A stretch of 64,000 bases of DNA, taken from the NCBI GenBank assembly GCA_000729835.1, contig JFHB01000014.1, positions 124,001-188,000 on the forward strand. Direction: 5' to 3'. Each line of letters starts with the position of its first letter. Position 1 is the stretch's first letter. Origin of the DNA: Atkinsonella hypoxylon. Taxonomy: Eukaryota; Ascomycota; Sordariomycetes; Hypocreales; Clavicipitaceae. Of the stretch, positions 22,569 through 34,271 are shown piece after piece. The notes under the pieces were generated by a model. That model saw only the letters and a program-made list of their open reading frames with translations. It had not been told where the DNA came from and ran no database searches. The translations under genes were made by a program, and so were the position numbers.

Positions 22569-24349
22569 ATGTCCCGTCAAGGAGGCTCGGAGAAAAAGGT
22601 CATCATGGCGGATGTCGAGCCAGGAGAAAAGACTGGAGTATACTACATGCCTATATGCAATGTTCGTAGCCAATTGTCAACCAATCTTGGTTCTTATCAT
22701 CTTTACTCAAGATTTTCATTTCCCCTCTTCCCTCTTATGTGTTACTTCTCGGACCAACAAACGGCGCCCTAACGGATTTGGCTCTTTTGACAGCTGCCCT
22801 TTGGCACATCCTGGCAAGACTTCAAGGACTGGCTCCGTGCGGATTGCGACGTTGACCACGTTGAACTCTTCCAATCGAGTACGTCAGGCTGGATTCGCCT
22901 CCGAGGAGAAGAAAATTTCAATAAAGCATGGAGTAAGTTTTCCACTATATTAAACTCTTTGATCTGTCATGTTTGTGGCTTTTTTGTAGCCTGCCTTTTG
23001 TGTCTCCGCCACTGGCCTGATACATGTCGCATGTAACACTGACCAAGACATTTTGTTCTTACTTTTGTCAAAAATAGTCCGCTTGAAGAAAGAGTACTTC
23101 AGGAACCGAGCCATCATCGCGTCTGATAAGAACAGGACCGAATCCATCAAAATCAAGGAACTTGTTGACTCGAAATTTGCGCAATTCGGCACGTCTGTTC
23201 GATGGAAGCTTGCTACCACCCAGGCCCCAAATCCCGATGTTATTTTGCCGCCATCGAGGAGTTGCATGCAAGAAGCTGTATCACTCACTAGTCCCGTATG
23301 ATCCGCCCTACAAGCTCAACATGTCTCACTTGCTTTTTTTGTCTGAATCAAGTCTCATGATTCATTGCTGTCATTCGAGGATGTTAGAACAGTTTTCAAC
23401 TAACCAGGGTTGCCAACCTTCACAGCTAAGCCCGGATCACGAGTTGGGACGTCTTCCAACATCTGTCAGCTGTCCTGTCGGACCAGTAGCAGTCGCAGCA
23501 ACCATTGCGTACGGGGGTATGACGGTTCTGGAACCATATACCACAAGGCCTGAAGCCTACAACTCGCTCGCGGCAGCACGAAATCACGCCGTGGCATTTA
23601 CGCCTGCATTCGGCTTTTATGAGCCCCTTCCTCCGGACACAGGTTTGGTGCCAGCAGCCCATTACGGCGGCGGCTCACGGTATGGAGGCGCCTCGTCGCC
23701 AGCCGTTGAAGCTCAATATATTCTTTCGCATCCATCGCATGCGTCCATTCCCTATCGAAGCATGACTGGTACGCCAGTTCGAGCTGCGCCTATATCAGCG
23801 CCCTCCCACCGTGGCTTGGCGTCTTTTCTCGATGAAGCGTGTAAAGTAGTTGTTACATCTATACAGAACAAAGCACGGCCGAGCGATGTATCAAACTGGA
23901 TCCGGCACCAGATTGGTGAATATTCCTCCGCTATTACAGCCATGGACATTCCCTTGATAGAGTCCAAGGGAAGAATACGTGGCCACGCCTTCGTCACACT
24001 CGCCAATTCTACTGCCGCTGAAGCCACGGTTCGCATTCTGGATCAAAAATTGTTTCAAGGACGTGTTGTATCAACTCGACTAGCAACAGAAGGCATCACG
24101 GACGCAGAGCGACTCAAACCGTCCAAGGATATACGACCATCACGACATCATCGACTTGAGAAGGGGAAACCCCCCGGAAGAGGAGGAGAGTCAAAGCCAG
24201 TGAGATCATTGCATCGAAGCTCAACCTCTCCACTCGCCTCACATATTGCCTCAAGCGAAGATCTGCAACCCCGAGAATCAAGCCACGTTGCAGGCCCAGT
24301 TATAGCATACGGTTCCTCGACTCGCAAGGTCGACAAATCTTGCTCGTGA
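22569..24349 (+). CDS. RRM-type RNA-binding protein
   Basis: Four exons (22569-22661, 22794-22932, 23078-23295, 23408-24349) preserve frame and give 463 aa. RRM1 is assembled across exons 1-3: YYMPICNLPFGTSWQDFKDW (RNP2-like), VDHVELFQSSTSGWIRLRGE (RNP1-like) and RAIIASDKNRTESIKIKE. The linker is rich in Ala, Pro, Tyr and Gly (YGGGSRYGGASSPAVE). A second, weaker RRM near residues 305-360 shows ITAMDIPLIESKGRIRGHAF and VTLANSTAAEATVRILDQ. The C-terminus is Ser/Arg/Lys-rich (RPSRHHRLEKGKPPGRGGES). The last intron (23296-23407) was chosen because it joins two frames in phase 0 and has CTAAC 3 bp before its acceptor, which is close. A role in mRNA processing or export is plausible but not shown. 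No specific orthologue is named. Confidence 0.8.
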
Positions 24350-25227
24350 ATCCTGATACATAAATCGTATTCACGCGCTTGGACATCATGATGAAGAAAA
24401 AGAAGCATAGTTTTGTTTTAGCTTAGTCAAGACGGACTGTAGAAGACATTAAGCGCCTTTTTCTTTGTTGTTGTTGTTCCAATGCAGTATATCCAGTTGA
24501 TAGCATAGCCAAAGCACGAGTTTGATATTAACAGGTGAAATTTGCATGTACCCTTTGTCCGGGCGGGCTTCCATCAGCGTAGCAGGACCGTTACCATTGA
24601 TGTCTCGGTTAATGATAAGGCGAAGGATATGTGCTTGGCTATTCTTGCCTAGTTCGTCGCTCTATTCCTCTGCTCATGGGCATTCGACCGACTTCGAAGA
24701 CCTAGGATGAAATATCTTCTCCATCCCCCTTGGATGGAAAGGCCGTAGGAAAGGGCTAATGTCTTAATTATCAATTAACCTGCTCCCATCGCCAAATCTA
24801 GCCATTGTGTATACGTCATGACACCGATTTCGACGAATTGCCAACCTTTCTTTCCCGCACCGGAGACGGTAATTTGCTTCGTTATGGTCGTCATCGTTAT
24901 CAACTCGTCCACCGCCACTCCACTTCATGACTGGTACGTATGTGGCACCTTAACCGTACACGGGAACCTAGTACTTCTTGTGGCACGTAACCCGTGCCGT
25001 CCCGCAGCGGTGTTTGTATAGTCCACCTTTCCCGAGTATGCATCTACAGAATCCCGTCTTGTTTTTTTTTTTTTTTTTTTTCTTTTTTTTTTTCCCTCAT
25101 GAGAATGCATTGCTCCTTTTTTGCCCCCCCCTTCTTCCCTCTCTGACCCCCTTTCTCGACTTCTTGCCGGTCAGGTGCATCATGCAGTCCCCCGTTGGCG
25201 TTGATTTGTCCTGTTTCCGACGCTGTA
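24350..25227. other. Convergent intergenic spacer RRM gene / LAA1
   Basis: 878 bp between two stop codons. A long T tract interrupted by one C (25061-25093) lies near the LAA1 end. No coding signal. Confidence 0.5.
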
Positions 25228-28200
25228 TCACGAGCCACCAAAGTCCATCTTGAGGGTGATGCTGGGTTGTCCGGCCTGACTGGCTGAGGAGTCATCGCCG
25301 TGACTGCCAGCCTGCTTTCCCGACCGAAGGACTTCTTCCAGGAAGGCCCCTTGACCGCTATTCATAGCCCCCACTGTTGCTCTGAAGGCCGCTTGATCGA
25401 TGGCTGCCAGTTCAAGGAGTCTTGTGCTCGTTTCTTGGTAGAGCGCCTCGCCTTCTCCCGCCGCGCGTGTCATCAGGGTTGGTATGACAAGGCCCATAGC
25501 AGCCGGTACGCGACTCTCGGGGATGATGCCGACATGGAGACAGAGGGTGTGGGCGACGAGAAAGCGAGCTCGTTCGGGATCTTCGGGTTCCACGTTGGTG
25601 ACAAATGCTATGAGTCGAGGGAAGAGGTATCGAGCGATGTTGAGGTCTGCCGGTGTGGGGGATGCTTGTAGCAGGAGGGAGCGTATGCAATTGGCTGCTA
25701 TTTTGGCGGTCTATTTGGTCGAAGAGGACCGTCGATTAGTGTGTGATTATTAATATATATATTAAAAAAAAAAAAACAATCCATCCCATGCTTGGGAAAT
25801 ACGGGTGAATTTACTGGTGTGTGGGTGCTCTTACCATTCGATCCGTGAGGCAGTCCAGGACTTCCTCAAGGTATCGCGCCACCAAAGGGTGACTCGAAGG
25901 CAGCTGGTTCTTGCCACTGGTGAACAAGATTGTTGTTGCTAAAAGACAGTTTTTAACACGAGTCAATGAAGTCGAATCTTCCCGTTTCTGCGCATGCAGA
26001 TAAATGGCAAGGAAGCGACGAAGGCATCCTTGAATCTGGGCCTGAAGAGGCAGGCCATCATCCGTGTTGTTCCCAGACCCAGACGATGTTGGCATGCTGG
26101 CGACAAAGCGCTTGAGGATGGCTAGTGATTGGGGGACTACCAGCTCCTGGCATGCTGGAGTCGCAAGGATGGTGGCAAAAATATGTATGATGCATGCATG
26201 GAGGTCGGTCTTGATGATTGACGGAAACACCTCTGCGGCATCAACAAGAGCGTCCAGGGAGTTTCGGATGAGTATGATGGCTTCTTCATTCATTTGGTGT
26301 CGGACCGCCTGGTTGCCTTCTGAAATGTTCGGAAGCAGGCCCGACAAGACCAGCACAATGATCCGCGTCAGTTCGAAGAGCTGATCAATGTCTTCAGATA
26401 AATCACCTTCATCTTCGGGTTGTCTTCTGGCGGAGGGATGCGATACACAGAGCCCTCTGGCAATGTCAACGATGACGCTTTGAATATCCAATCCATCCGT
26501 AAGCACCAGACGGTCAAGCAAGTCCATCGTCTCCGCGAAGACGTCGGATCTGTAGATTGCATGGCCAGAAACACTTGGATGGAGTATCTTCTTGAGCGCC
26601 TGAAGAATGTCAAGCGCCTGCTCTCTTGTGGCAAGTGAGTCAGCCTGGCCCGGTCGAATGGCGAGAGCTTCAAAAGCCAAGCCAAAGAGCACGAAAAAAA
26701 ATGCCACGGGTTCATCGCGATAGTTGATTGCAGAACTCTTGGATTGGCCATTCATCGTCCCCTCCTGGGCTTCCTTCCCATCTAATGCGTCAAACACAAA
26801 TTCGCTGTCCTGCTCGATTAGGCTGGCGATAGCATCGACAAGTTTCAGCCAAGCGTCTTGGTAGAATCGGAGCAAGGTTTCTCGGTTTAAAGCGGCGTAG
26901 ATAGTGTCGAGACTGCCTGAAAGAGAAGGAGGACCGAGAGTCATGGAAATGTCCGGTTCGAATCGGAGACGGGCAAATTCTCGGAGAGACTCCAACCAGA
27001 GAGGCGTGAGGGTTCCAATGTGCGGCTTGAGAACCTCCATCAGGTATTTTTGCTCATTGCTTGCTACCTGGAGCTCGGCCCAGGCGGAGAATACAGATAT
27101 CTTGACCATGACCTGCGCGTTGCTACTCAAGCCCTTTAACTCTCCTATGCCGGCGTTGTCGTTGTCTGTGGAAAAGTTTTCCAGTGCTGTGACAAGTGTC
27201 TTCAATATACGACCCATTCTGTCCACGTCTGTAACGATGCCTATTGATATGAAGCTTGCACAAACATTGACGGCCTCGGACGCCAGTTCTGGAGATGATT
27301 CGGCGGCAAAGGCTGGAGTAAGTGCGGAACTAATCTGGGCTTGATATTGCTCCAAGAGCATGGCCTCCTCAAAGTCAGGATCCGGGGTCTTGCCAAACAT
27401 CTTCAAGACCGCGCCAATGATTTTCAGACCCCAAATGCGCAACTCCAAGACGTTCGAGGTGGAGGCTGAGAAGGCCATGCGGACTACATCCGCAACCTTA
27501 TTCTGCAATGCCGTTTGCGCCGCCGATTCCCCGTTCGCAGCAGCATCTTTGGCGATCACAGCAAAGACATCATTGATACAACTGAAGGCGAATGTTCTTA
27601 CTTGCCATCTGAGGGGTTCCGCCTCAGATGGCGCAGGATTGTCCTTGCTCTCATTGCCACCAGCAGTGGCGGCAGCGAAGCCGGCCACTTCTTCATCTTG
27701 CAAATCCGGAACTCCACCAGTCGGTCGAACAACATTTTGAACGTCAGGTTTTGCTCGCGTCATTTTTAAAATTTTCTGGAACCGCTGCAGCCATTCCGTC
27801 GTCTCCACAAGACAAGTCTGATACATCCAATTTCGCACGATGTTTCTGATTCCATCATGGTATGGAACCTTATCGAGCACCAACCAAAGCTGCTCCTCGA
27901 ATCCATCTTCAGCTTCTCGCAGTACATCCCTTGGCTCCCGCTTCATGATGTTATGCAAGCCGTCCACCGCAGCATCTCTCAGTGTCGCATTATCTGATTT
28001 GAGATACTTCTGAAGAAGCTTGACATACTCGTCAAACCGCATCTGACCAGGCGCATAAAGAGAGAGGTGCTCTAAGCAAGCCAACGCAGCTTTCTCCACA
28101 AGAACGTCATCTTCGTCCTCAAATTGGTTGACAAGCGTGAAGATGAGATCTCTCGATCTGTTGGCATCTTGTAGATCAGGCCCCAGTACATTGATCAATG

Positions 28201-31200
28201 AATCAACGCATTTTGCTACTGCAGCAACTGTGGATAATTCCAGTTCCAGGTTCATGGAGATGGCAGATGAAACCTCAGCATGGTGAGTTTCGGACACGTA
28301 TAACTGAGCCAGCATTCCCAATGTGCTAGGGACGTAGCCAGCGAAGCTGAGGCCGCCAGCATCAGCGGCCAGTGACAACGCTTCGAGAGCCCAATAGTGC
28401 ACAACAGGATGGGGGTCATTGCATAGGGACATGAGTATACCTAGTATAGTCTTCATGTGATAACCAGATGCCATTCCCCCCACTTTGGTTTGAATGGCTC
28501 CAAGGGCCATGGCACATCCTGCTCTAGCACTGGGCTCACGATTGCCCACAATAGTGTCGACAAGGTACTTGACTTCTTGGTTGGTGAACGCGTTGCCGTA
28601 GATGTTGCAGAGTCTTGCAACCGATGAATATCCCAAGCTTCGAACATACTGATCTTGGTCCAGTACAAAGTCTCGTACGATATCCTGGAGAAGGCGCTCA
28701 ACTGGGAGGTTATTGATACTACCTGGTTGTGAGCTGGTTTCTTTAACAACAACTCTCATGCTCAAGAGGATAGCAAGAGCAATATTGACATTGATAGCAG
28801 TCTTGCGTCCAGCATCTCTCTGTAAAAGACCAGCCGAAGCAAATGTTTTGATTTGCTCTAAAACACTTTCTTGGACCTTGGCAGGTGTAAGTGGAAAAGC
28901 AAAGGCAAATAATTGAATGGCATTGTTGATGACCTCTGTGGCAGGGGGGTCTGGAAAAACGGAAAGTTCATCGATCTTGCTTATGTATAGCATAGATGCG
29001 TCGTGCTCAAGGCTGCCGCAGACAGGGGACTTCAGAAGATTATCGATGCGGTTCTCTAGGCACAGAACATCATCTATGCCGCTATTGTTGGATGAATCAT
29101 GCTGACCGGGGAGTCCCTTCACATTGAAACCCGAAACCAGGCCAGTGATACCAAATCCGGTGTTGTCTCCCACTTCCCAGATTGAGTCGAACGTACCAGC
29201 TGCATTCGCAATCGATGCACTCAGTGAGCTCGGAGTATAATTTTCGGGATCTGCGAAAAGTGAGATGGCCAGAGTCAATAAGTTTGATTGCAGAATTGCA
29301 TCACTCCCACCAGCAGGACTCAAGCTGACGAGTTTGATATAACACTGAAGCATCCGGCGTTGAACCATCATATCAAGATCCTGAAGTTGAACCGCAGATG
29401 TCAGCCTTTGCGATATATCTTCTGTGGTCTTCTTAGAGGGTAGCGTTTTCAGAAAAGCTGTCGTGCTCTGAAGCATGGCAGCAATTCTCTTGGACACATC
29501 AGCCGTCAAGAGACGACTATTAAACTCTAAAAACGACATGATTGATCCAAGAGCACATTCGCGCACATGGGTGAGAAAGGAGGCTTCAAGCAAACTTCTG
29601 GCCGATGTGTTATCTTTCGCAAGCGGTTTGGGCAAGGCGTTCTTCCAAAGCAGCAAGAGTTGAGAGAGATGGATCTTGACAAAGTTGGGACCTAACGACA
29701 TGAGACCTCCAATAAGAGTCCAGGCCACCTGAATCTGAATACTGGACACTCGTAACTCGGTTTGACTGCTCGACTTGAGCAAGTTGGTAGCCATTGTAAG
29801 AACCCTGCTGTTAATATCAACGGATCCGTAGAGTGGTCGAGCAGGGCTGGCACTTAGTACGGCTGCAAGGCCATGGGCAAATCCGAGACAACGTCTTGGG
29901 GAATTACGGCCGCTACTGAGTAGCGACAATTCTCTAGTCAGACTGTTCATGCAAACGGACAAGCAGGGGAGAAGCTGCTGTGGGCAGGCTAGCACGAATG
30001 TTTTCATGCAGTATGATGCAAAAATCTGAGCAGAATAACTCGGATGTTGAAGAACCTGAAGCAATCCATCACGGCAGGAGTCCGCAAACTTGTTTGAAGC
30101 AGACCCTAGAGATTGTATGAGAGAGGCCACAGCTCGTAGAGCCACGATCAAGGTCTGCTTGGATGGTTCGGGGCGCTCAGCGAGAGCCTGGGGGTAGTTC
30201 TTCAGGACGTTATTGACCAAAGACTCGGCAGCTGATATTTGACTGGATTCACCCAAGATCTCGCGGCCGACGATGTCATCGAGAACAGTGTCAATAATTC
30301 GTCTGCTTATTAAAAGCCGGTAGCGGTTGTTGGCAATTGTTGGATGGCCGAGAATATCCACAGACAACACTTCCACGATTTGCAAATACTGAGCTTGCAC
30401 TGTTCGCTCTCCGAGCCGACGGAATAGTTTACCATAACAAACGCCAATGGCTGCCCGGATCTTGTTAGATGCTGCTGGCTTTACATATTGACTGGAGAGT
30501 ATCTTCAGCATGTCTGTGAGAGAAAAAGCGAGATCCTGGGTTCGTTTCCCGCCTGGGGCGGGACTGGCCGATGGCGGAGGTAATTCGTCATCTTCTTCGT
30601 TGATATTCGGGATTGCAGGAAGCATGGATGATCTTTTCGACTTGGGCTTCATCTTCTTGTTCTTAGATGCTTCATTGCCCCCGTTCGGCGAACATCCTTG
30701 AACTAATGCCTCTGCGAAACAATCAGCAGCAGCATGTCGGACATGGACAGAACTTGAATCAGCTGCTTTGAATATGACGGATTCCAATTTATCGAGATCA
30801 GCAGAGTTGCGGAAATAGGAGGTGTATTGCACAAGAGCTTTGAGACAGCGACATGCCGAAATCACCACCAGAGCACCCTTGTCAGAGCCCGCGTAATTGC
30901 GCCCTTGCTTCCAGACATCTCGAGATATGTTCTCATCCATACTGCTTTCGACCATGGTCACAATCTTGGCCAGCACAGCCAGCACAGCAGCACGGAGACC
31001 AGCGCTGTTGGAAGCAGACTTGAGTAGTTTGAGCAATGATGCGCATGCCAGTTGATGTAGACCAATGGCACTGTCGCCCGCCGCAGCAAAGACGTCTCCC
31101 AGGCACGAAACGGCAGCATGTTTGGCGCGAGTCTCGCCATCCGATTTTGATTTGCTGCTGGATATAATTGCGACTAAGTCGTTGATAGTCTCGAAGAGAA

Positions 31201-31567
31201 GTTTTCGATCTCCGTGTTTAAATATATGGGCCAAACATTTGCCTAGGTTGTTGCGTACGACTCGCGATGGCGCAGGACTCGGGAGGTTTATAATCTGGAA
31301 GATCTGCTTCTTCAGGTAAAACTGCTGCGCAGTGCAGTCGTCCGCACTAAGCCCAAGGACGTGCCGCTTCAAGTCCGACATAAATTTGAGGAGGAAGAGT
31401 TCCTGCTGTTCAGCCGGTGATGCTTGCAGCTTGGCAAGATCGAGCTCGGGGGTTGCGATGGCGGACTCGGGCGCCGTTGAGGTTTCGATCGGAGCTTGGG
31501 CGGAAGCTGGAGTGGGAGCTGGGGAAGACTGCTCACTTGGAGCTTCGAGCCCCGGAGTCGTGGACAT
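25228..31567 (-). CDS. LAA1: HEAT-repeat AP-1 accessory protein LAA1 (HEATR5-like)
   Basis: Exons 31567-25835 and 25710-25228 (minus strand) join in phase 0 to 2071 aa, the expected size for LAA1/HEATR5. The N-terminus is a low-complexity Ser/Pro/Ala stretch, then LKRHVLGLSADDCTAQQFYL. The body is an uninterrupted HEAT array, for example SVHVRHAAADCFAEALVQGC, EPSARAGCAMALGAIQTKVG and PHPVVHYWALEALSLAADAG. The last exon ends QPSITLKMDFGGS, the conserved hydrophobic tail of the family. Laa1 binds and helps localise the AP-1 clathrin adaptor between trans-Golgi and endosomes, acting with Laa2. The single intron near the 3' end has a CTAAT branch site upstream of AAATAG. Without the last exon the protein would end at PTHQ, so the splice is needed for a normal C-terminus. 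It shares a 351-bp promoter with TACO1. Confidence 0.93.
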
Positions 31568-31918
31568 TGCAAGTTATTACCCAGCCATCCGCTACTTGGT
31601 AAGGGGTCGCGTATAGTATTAGCAAGCAGGTCGATCTGTTCCCGGGCTGAGATGTCGTTTTGTCCACTCCAGGGGTTGATGTGGCTAGGCGTGATTTAGT
31701 CGTTGGAGAGATGTCGGCGGCGGGGAGCTCATATCGAAGAGCCAAGCCCAAGCAAGCTGTCAGGGATGAGAGGGAAGCGGGTCCACTAAATAAATGTGCC
31801 AGATGGATGTATTCCGTAAACCGAATCCATCCATCGCAATTGTTGAAGTTCATGCACAGTCGCAAGTTCCAATGGAATTGACCAGGCCAGATTCGACAGG
31901 CCCTGATTCGGTATCGTC
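31568..31918. promoter_or_regulatory. Divergent promoter LAA1 / TACO1
   Basis: 351 bp between the two ATGs. A CCAAT box lies at 31869-31873, 46 bp upstream of the TACO1 start; CCAAT boxes are bound by the HAP complex, which regulates respiratory genes in fungi. Confidence 0.55.
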
Positions 31919-32973
31919 ATGACGACGACCATGGCCAAGATATACATGCCGCGCGCCTCACATAGCTTCTATGCCAGAGTGTCCAGCATTGGCGTGAAGC
32001 ATCTGGTCTGCCAACAATGTCTCCGAACGTTTGTCACGACGCGCAGGTTACAGGCCGGTCACAATAAATGGTCCAAAACGAAGCATATCAAAGCTGTTAC
32101 GGACAAGAAGAAGATGGCAGCGAGAACTGGATTCACCAAGCTCATTACGATGTATTCCCGAAGTCGGTAACAGTGTCACCTGGAGACCGCTGTCTCATCG
32201 TTGCTAACTGTTCAGAAGTGTACGGAGAAGACCTCAAGTTTAACCCTCAATTAGCCAATGCCGTAGCAGCTGCAACAAAAGGTAGGCGGAGAAAGAACAG
32301 TCACCTTGGGAAAGAAACAAAAGACGCGCGACAGGACAAGTCACTGACTCGGACTACAGCTAGCGTTCCTAAAGCTCTAGTTGAAGCTGCCATAGCACGT
32401 GGCCAGGGCCGTTCGGCAACAGGAGCGCAATTAGAGTCGATGACATTTGAAGCCCTCATGCCGCCCAACATCGCCCTAATCGCCGACATAGAGACAGACA
32501 ACAAGATACGAACCCTGCACGATCTGAAACTCGTTGTTAAAAAAGCTGGTGGCGTAGCCAGCTCAACATCATTTTTCTTCTCACGGCGCGGCAAAATCAT
32601 CTTGAAAGGCAATGGCGGTAAACCGACCTTGTCAGAAGTGCTCGAGGAAGCCATAGAACATGACGGCGCAGAAGACGTAGAGGACCTTAGTGACGGGAGA
32701 TTCCTCGTATGGACCCAGCCGCCGCAAGTAATGGCCATCACTGAGGCGCTTTCGAAACAACTCCAGCTCCAAGTGGAAGAATCGGACATCGTTTGGGCCG
32801 CGAATGAGGACACAAAAGTTGCATTAGATACTGCAAAGTCTGTTGAAAGCCTCGATGCGCTGTTTGGTGGACTAAAGGAGTATCCAGAGGTGAAGGCTAT
32901 GTATGCAAACATTCGACAAGGAACCATCACCGAGGACGAGTGGGAGAAGATAGAGAGACACATAGACGAATGA
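31919..32973 (+). CDS. TACO1: Mitochondrial translational activator, TACO1/YebC family
   Basis: Exons 31919-32162, 32219-32281 and 32360-32973 give 306 aa. The first about 40 residues (MAKIYMPRASHSFYARVSSI and following) are basic and Ser-rich, like a mitochondrial presequence. The conserved core begins AGHNKWSKTKHIKAVTDKKK, then NPQLANAVAAATK, ASVPKALVEAAIARGQGRS, MTFEALMPPNIALIADIETD and FFFSRRGKIILKGNGG. YebC/TACO1 proteins assist mitochondrial ribosomes at difficult stretches; mammalian TACO1 is needed for COX1 synthesis. Intron 1 has a poor donor (A|GTCGGT) and two acceptors 3 bp apart. Intron 2 (32282-32359) is a multiple of three with no stop. The gene converges on PET100, 277 bp away. 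Confidence 0.9.
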
Positions 32974-33250
32974 TAGGCCATCGTAATTGACGAACTGCAA
33001 ATTTGCTCTTGAAATCATCAACCCCGACTCAAGAAGTTTGTACTGGAACAGACGGATATATCTCAGTTTCGTCTTACTGTTGCCCAAAGTCCGAACGCTG
33101 TCCATGCATTGTTGCTATATTGCACCTATTTCACCCATCAAACCTTGCCTCTGTATCGTACAGGCTGTGACATTGTTTTGTTTTGTTTTATTTCAAATCG
33201 GACTATTCTAAACAGAATTTACCATTCTCTTCTATCCTCATTCTGAAGGA

Positions 33251-33601
33251 TCAGGAGTCACTTCCATTGTTCTGATCGACGTTTGGCAAATTGCGTTGTC
33301 TCTGCTCCTCTTGCAGCTGAGCTTGACGAAATCTTTGTCGTGCGACGATGCGCTCATACTCGGCCCTAACCTCCTCTCTATCGCGAGGCACCTTGTTACA
33401 TTCTTCAGGCTTGGGCCAGAACCCTTGCACTGAAAATCGATTGTCGAGGTTCGTGCCGAAATAGTACATGATGCCGATGGGGAACATGACATACATGCCG
33501 AACTATCGCAAAATTTTCTACTTAGTCGGATACAAATCCCGCTATCGTCGATCACTAGGACATGCACATACCTTGAAGACTTCTAGATTGAGACCACCCA
33601 T
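33251..33601 (-). CDS. PET100: Cytochrome c oxidase assembly protein Pet100
   Basis: Exons 33601-33572 and 33502-33251 (minus strand) join to 93 aa. MGGLNLEVFK|FGMYVMFPIG encodes the conserved Pet100 start and its single N-terminal membrane helix (FGMYVMFPIGIMYYFGTNL). WPKPEECNKVPRDREEVRAE then leads into a charged helix. Pet100 is an inner-membrane chaperone for late assembly of cytochrome c oxidase with Pet117 and Pet191. The first exon is only ten codons, so the gene is easily missed by ORF-only searches. The length fits the family. It lies tail to tail with TACO1, another complex IV factor. Confidence 0.93.
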
Positions 33602-34271
33602 GGCGAGCGCTTTGAGTCAGGTATTGAAAGCCTGAGAATATGTTGTGTTATCGCTAGCTTGCAACCGATCTGAACGTAATGCCCAGCGATTCCCGGTGGA
33701 TACCGCACATTAGTTATTTAGCCCACCACTACGGAATACCCACCACTATTACGGATTGAGTGCTCGCAACCATTACTGCCCTTCATAGCCATTTGAACGA
33801 TACCCTCGATACAACGATACATACCCACGATGAACAATGCCGCTCGAACTGAGATTGTCTCTCATAACGCAAATCATGTAAATAAGCCTACTCACAACTT
33901 TTGTGCCATCAGTTGCCTACGTCGACTACTGCCGAGTGACGTTTCTTTTCTTGGTTAAGAAGAGGGTAACACTTGTTATCAGAAAAATGTCCCGTGGACC
34001 ACATAGTAACAACCACCACACCCGACCGTTCTATATTCTCAATAAATCAACTATCCTTAAACCAAGCATAGTTGACGCGTGGTTGCCCTTGCCAATATTT
34101 TGTGCGAAAACAAATGCCAACGCCTCATGAATGCCGCTTGTTGCCTTGCGTCTCCTTCCCACAGAAATGTTAACTAAATTCAGTGATAGTTCCAAGAAAA
34201 GACGACAAAGAGGAGAAAAGGGAGGGAAGCGAAATCAAACGATACACCTAATCATACACCCAGTTACTATC
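33602..34271. other. Intergenic, PET100 promoter and downstream of 478-aa gene
   Basis: 670 bp without a gene. It includes short repeats (CCACTACGGAATACCCACCACTA near 33726, with CCACTA at both ends) and is otherwise plain. Confidence 0.45.
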
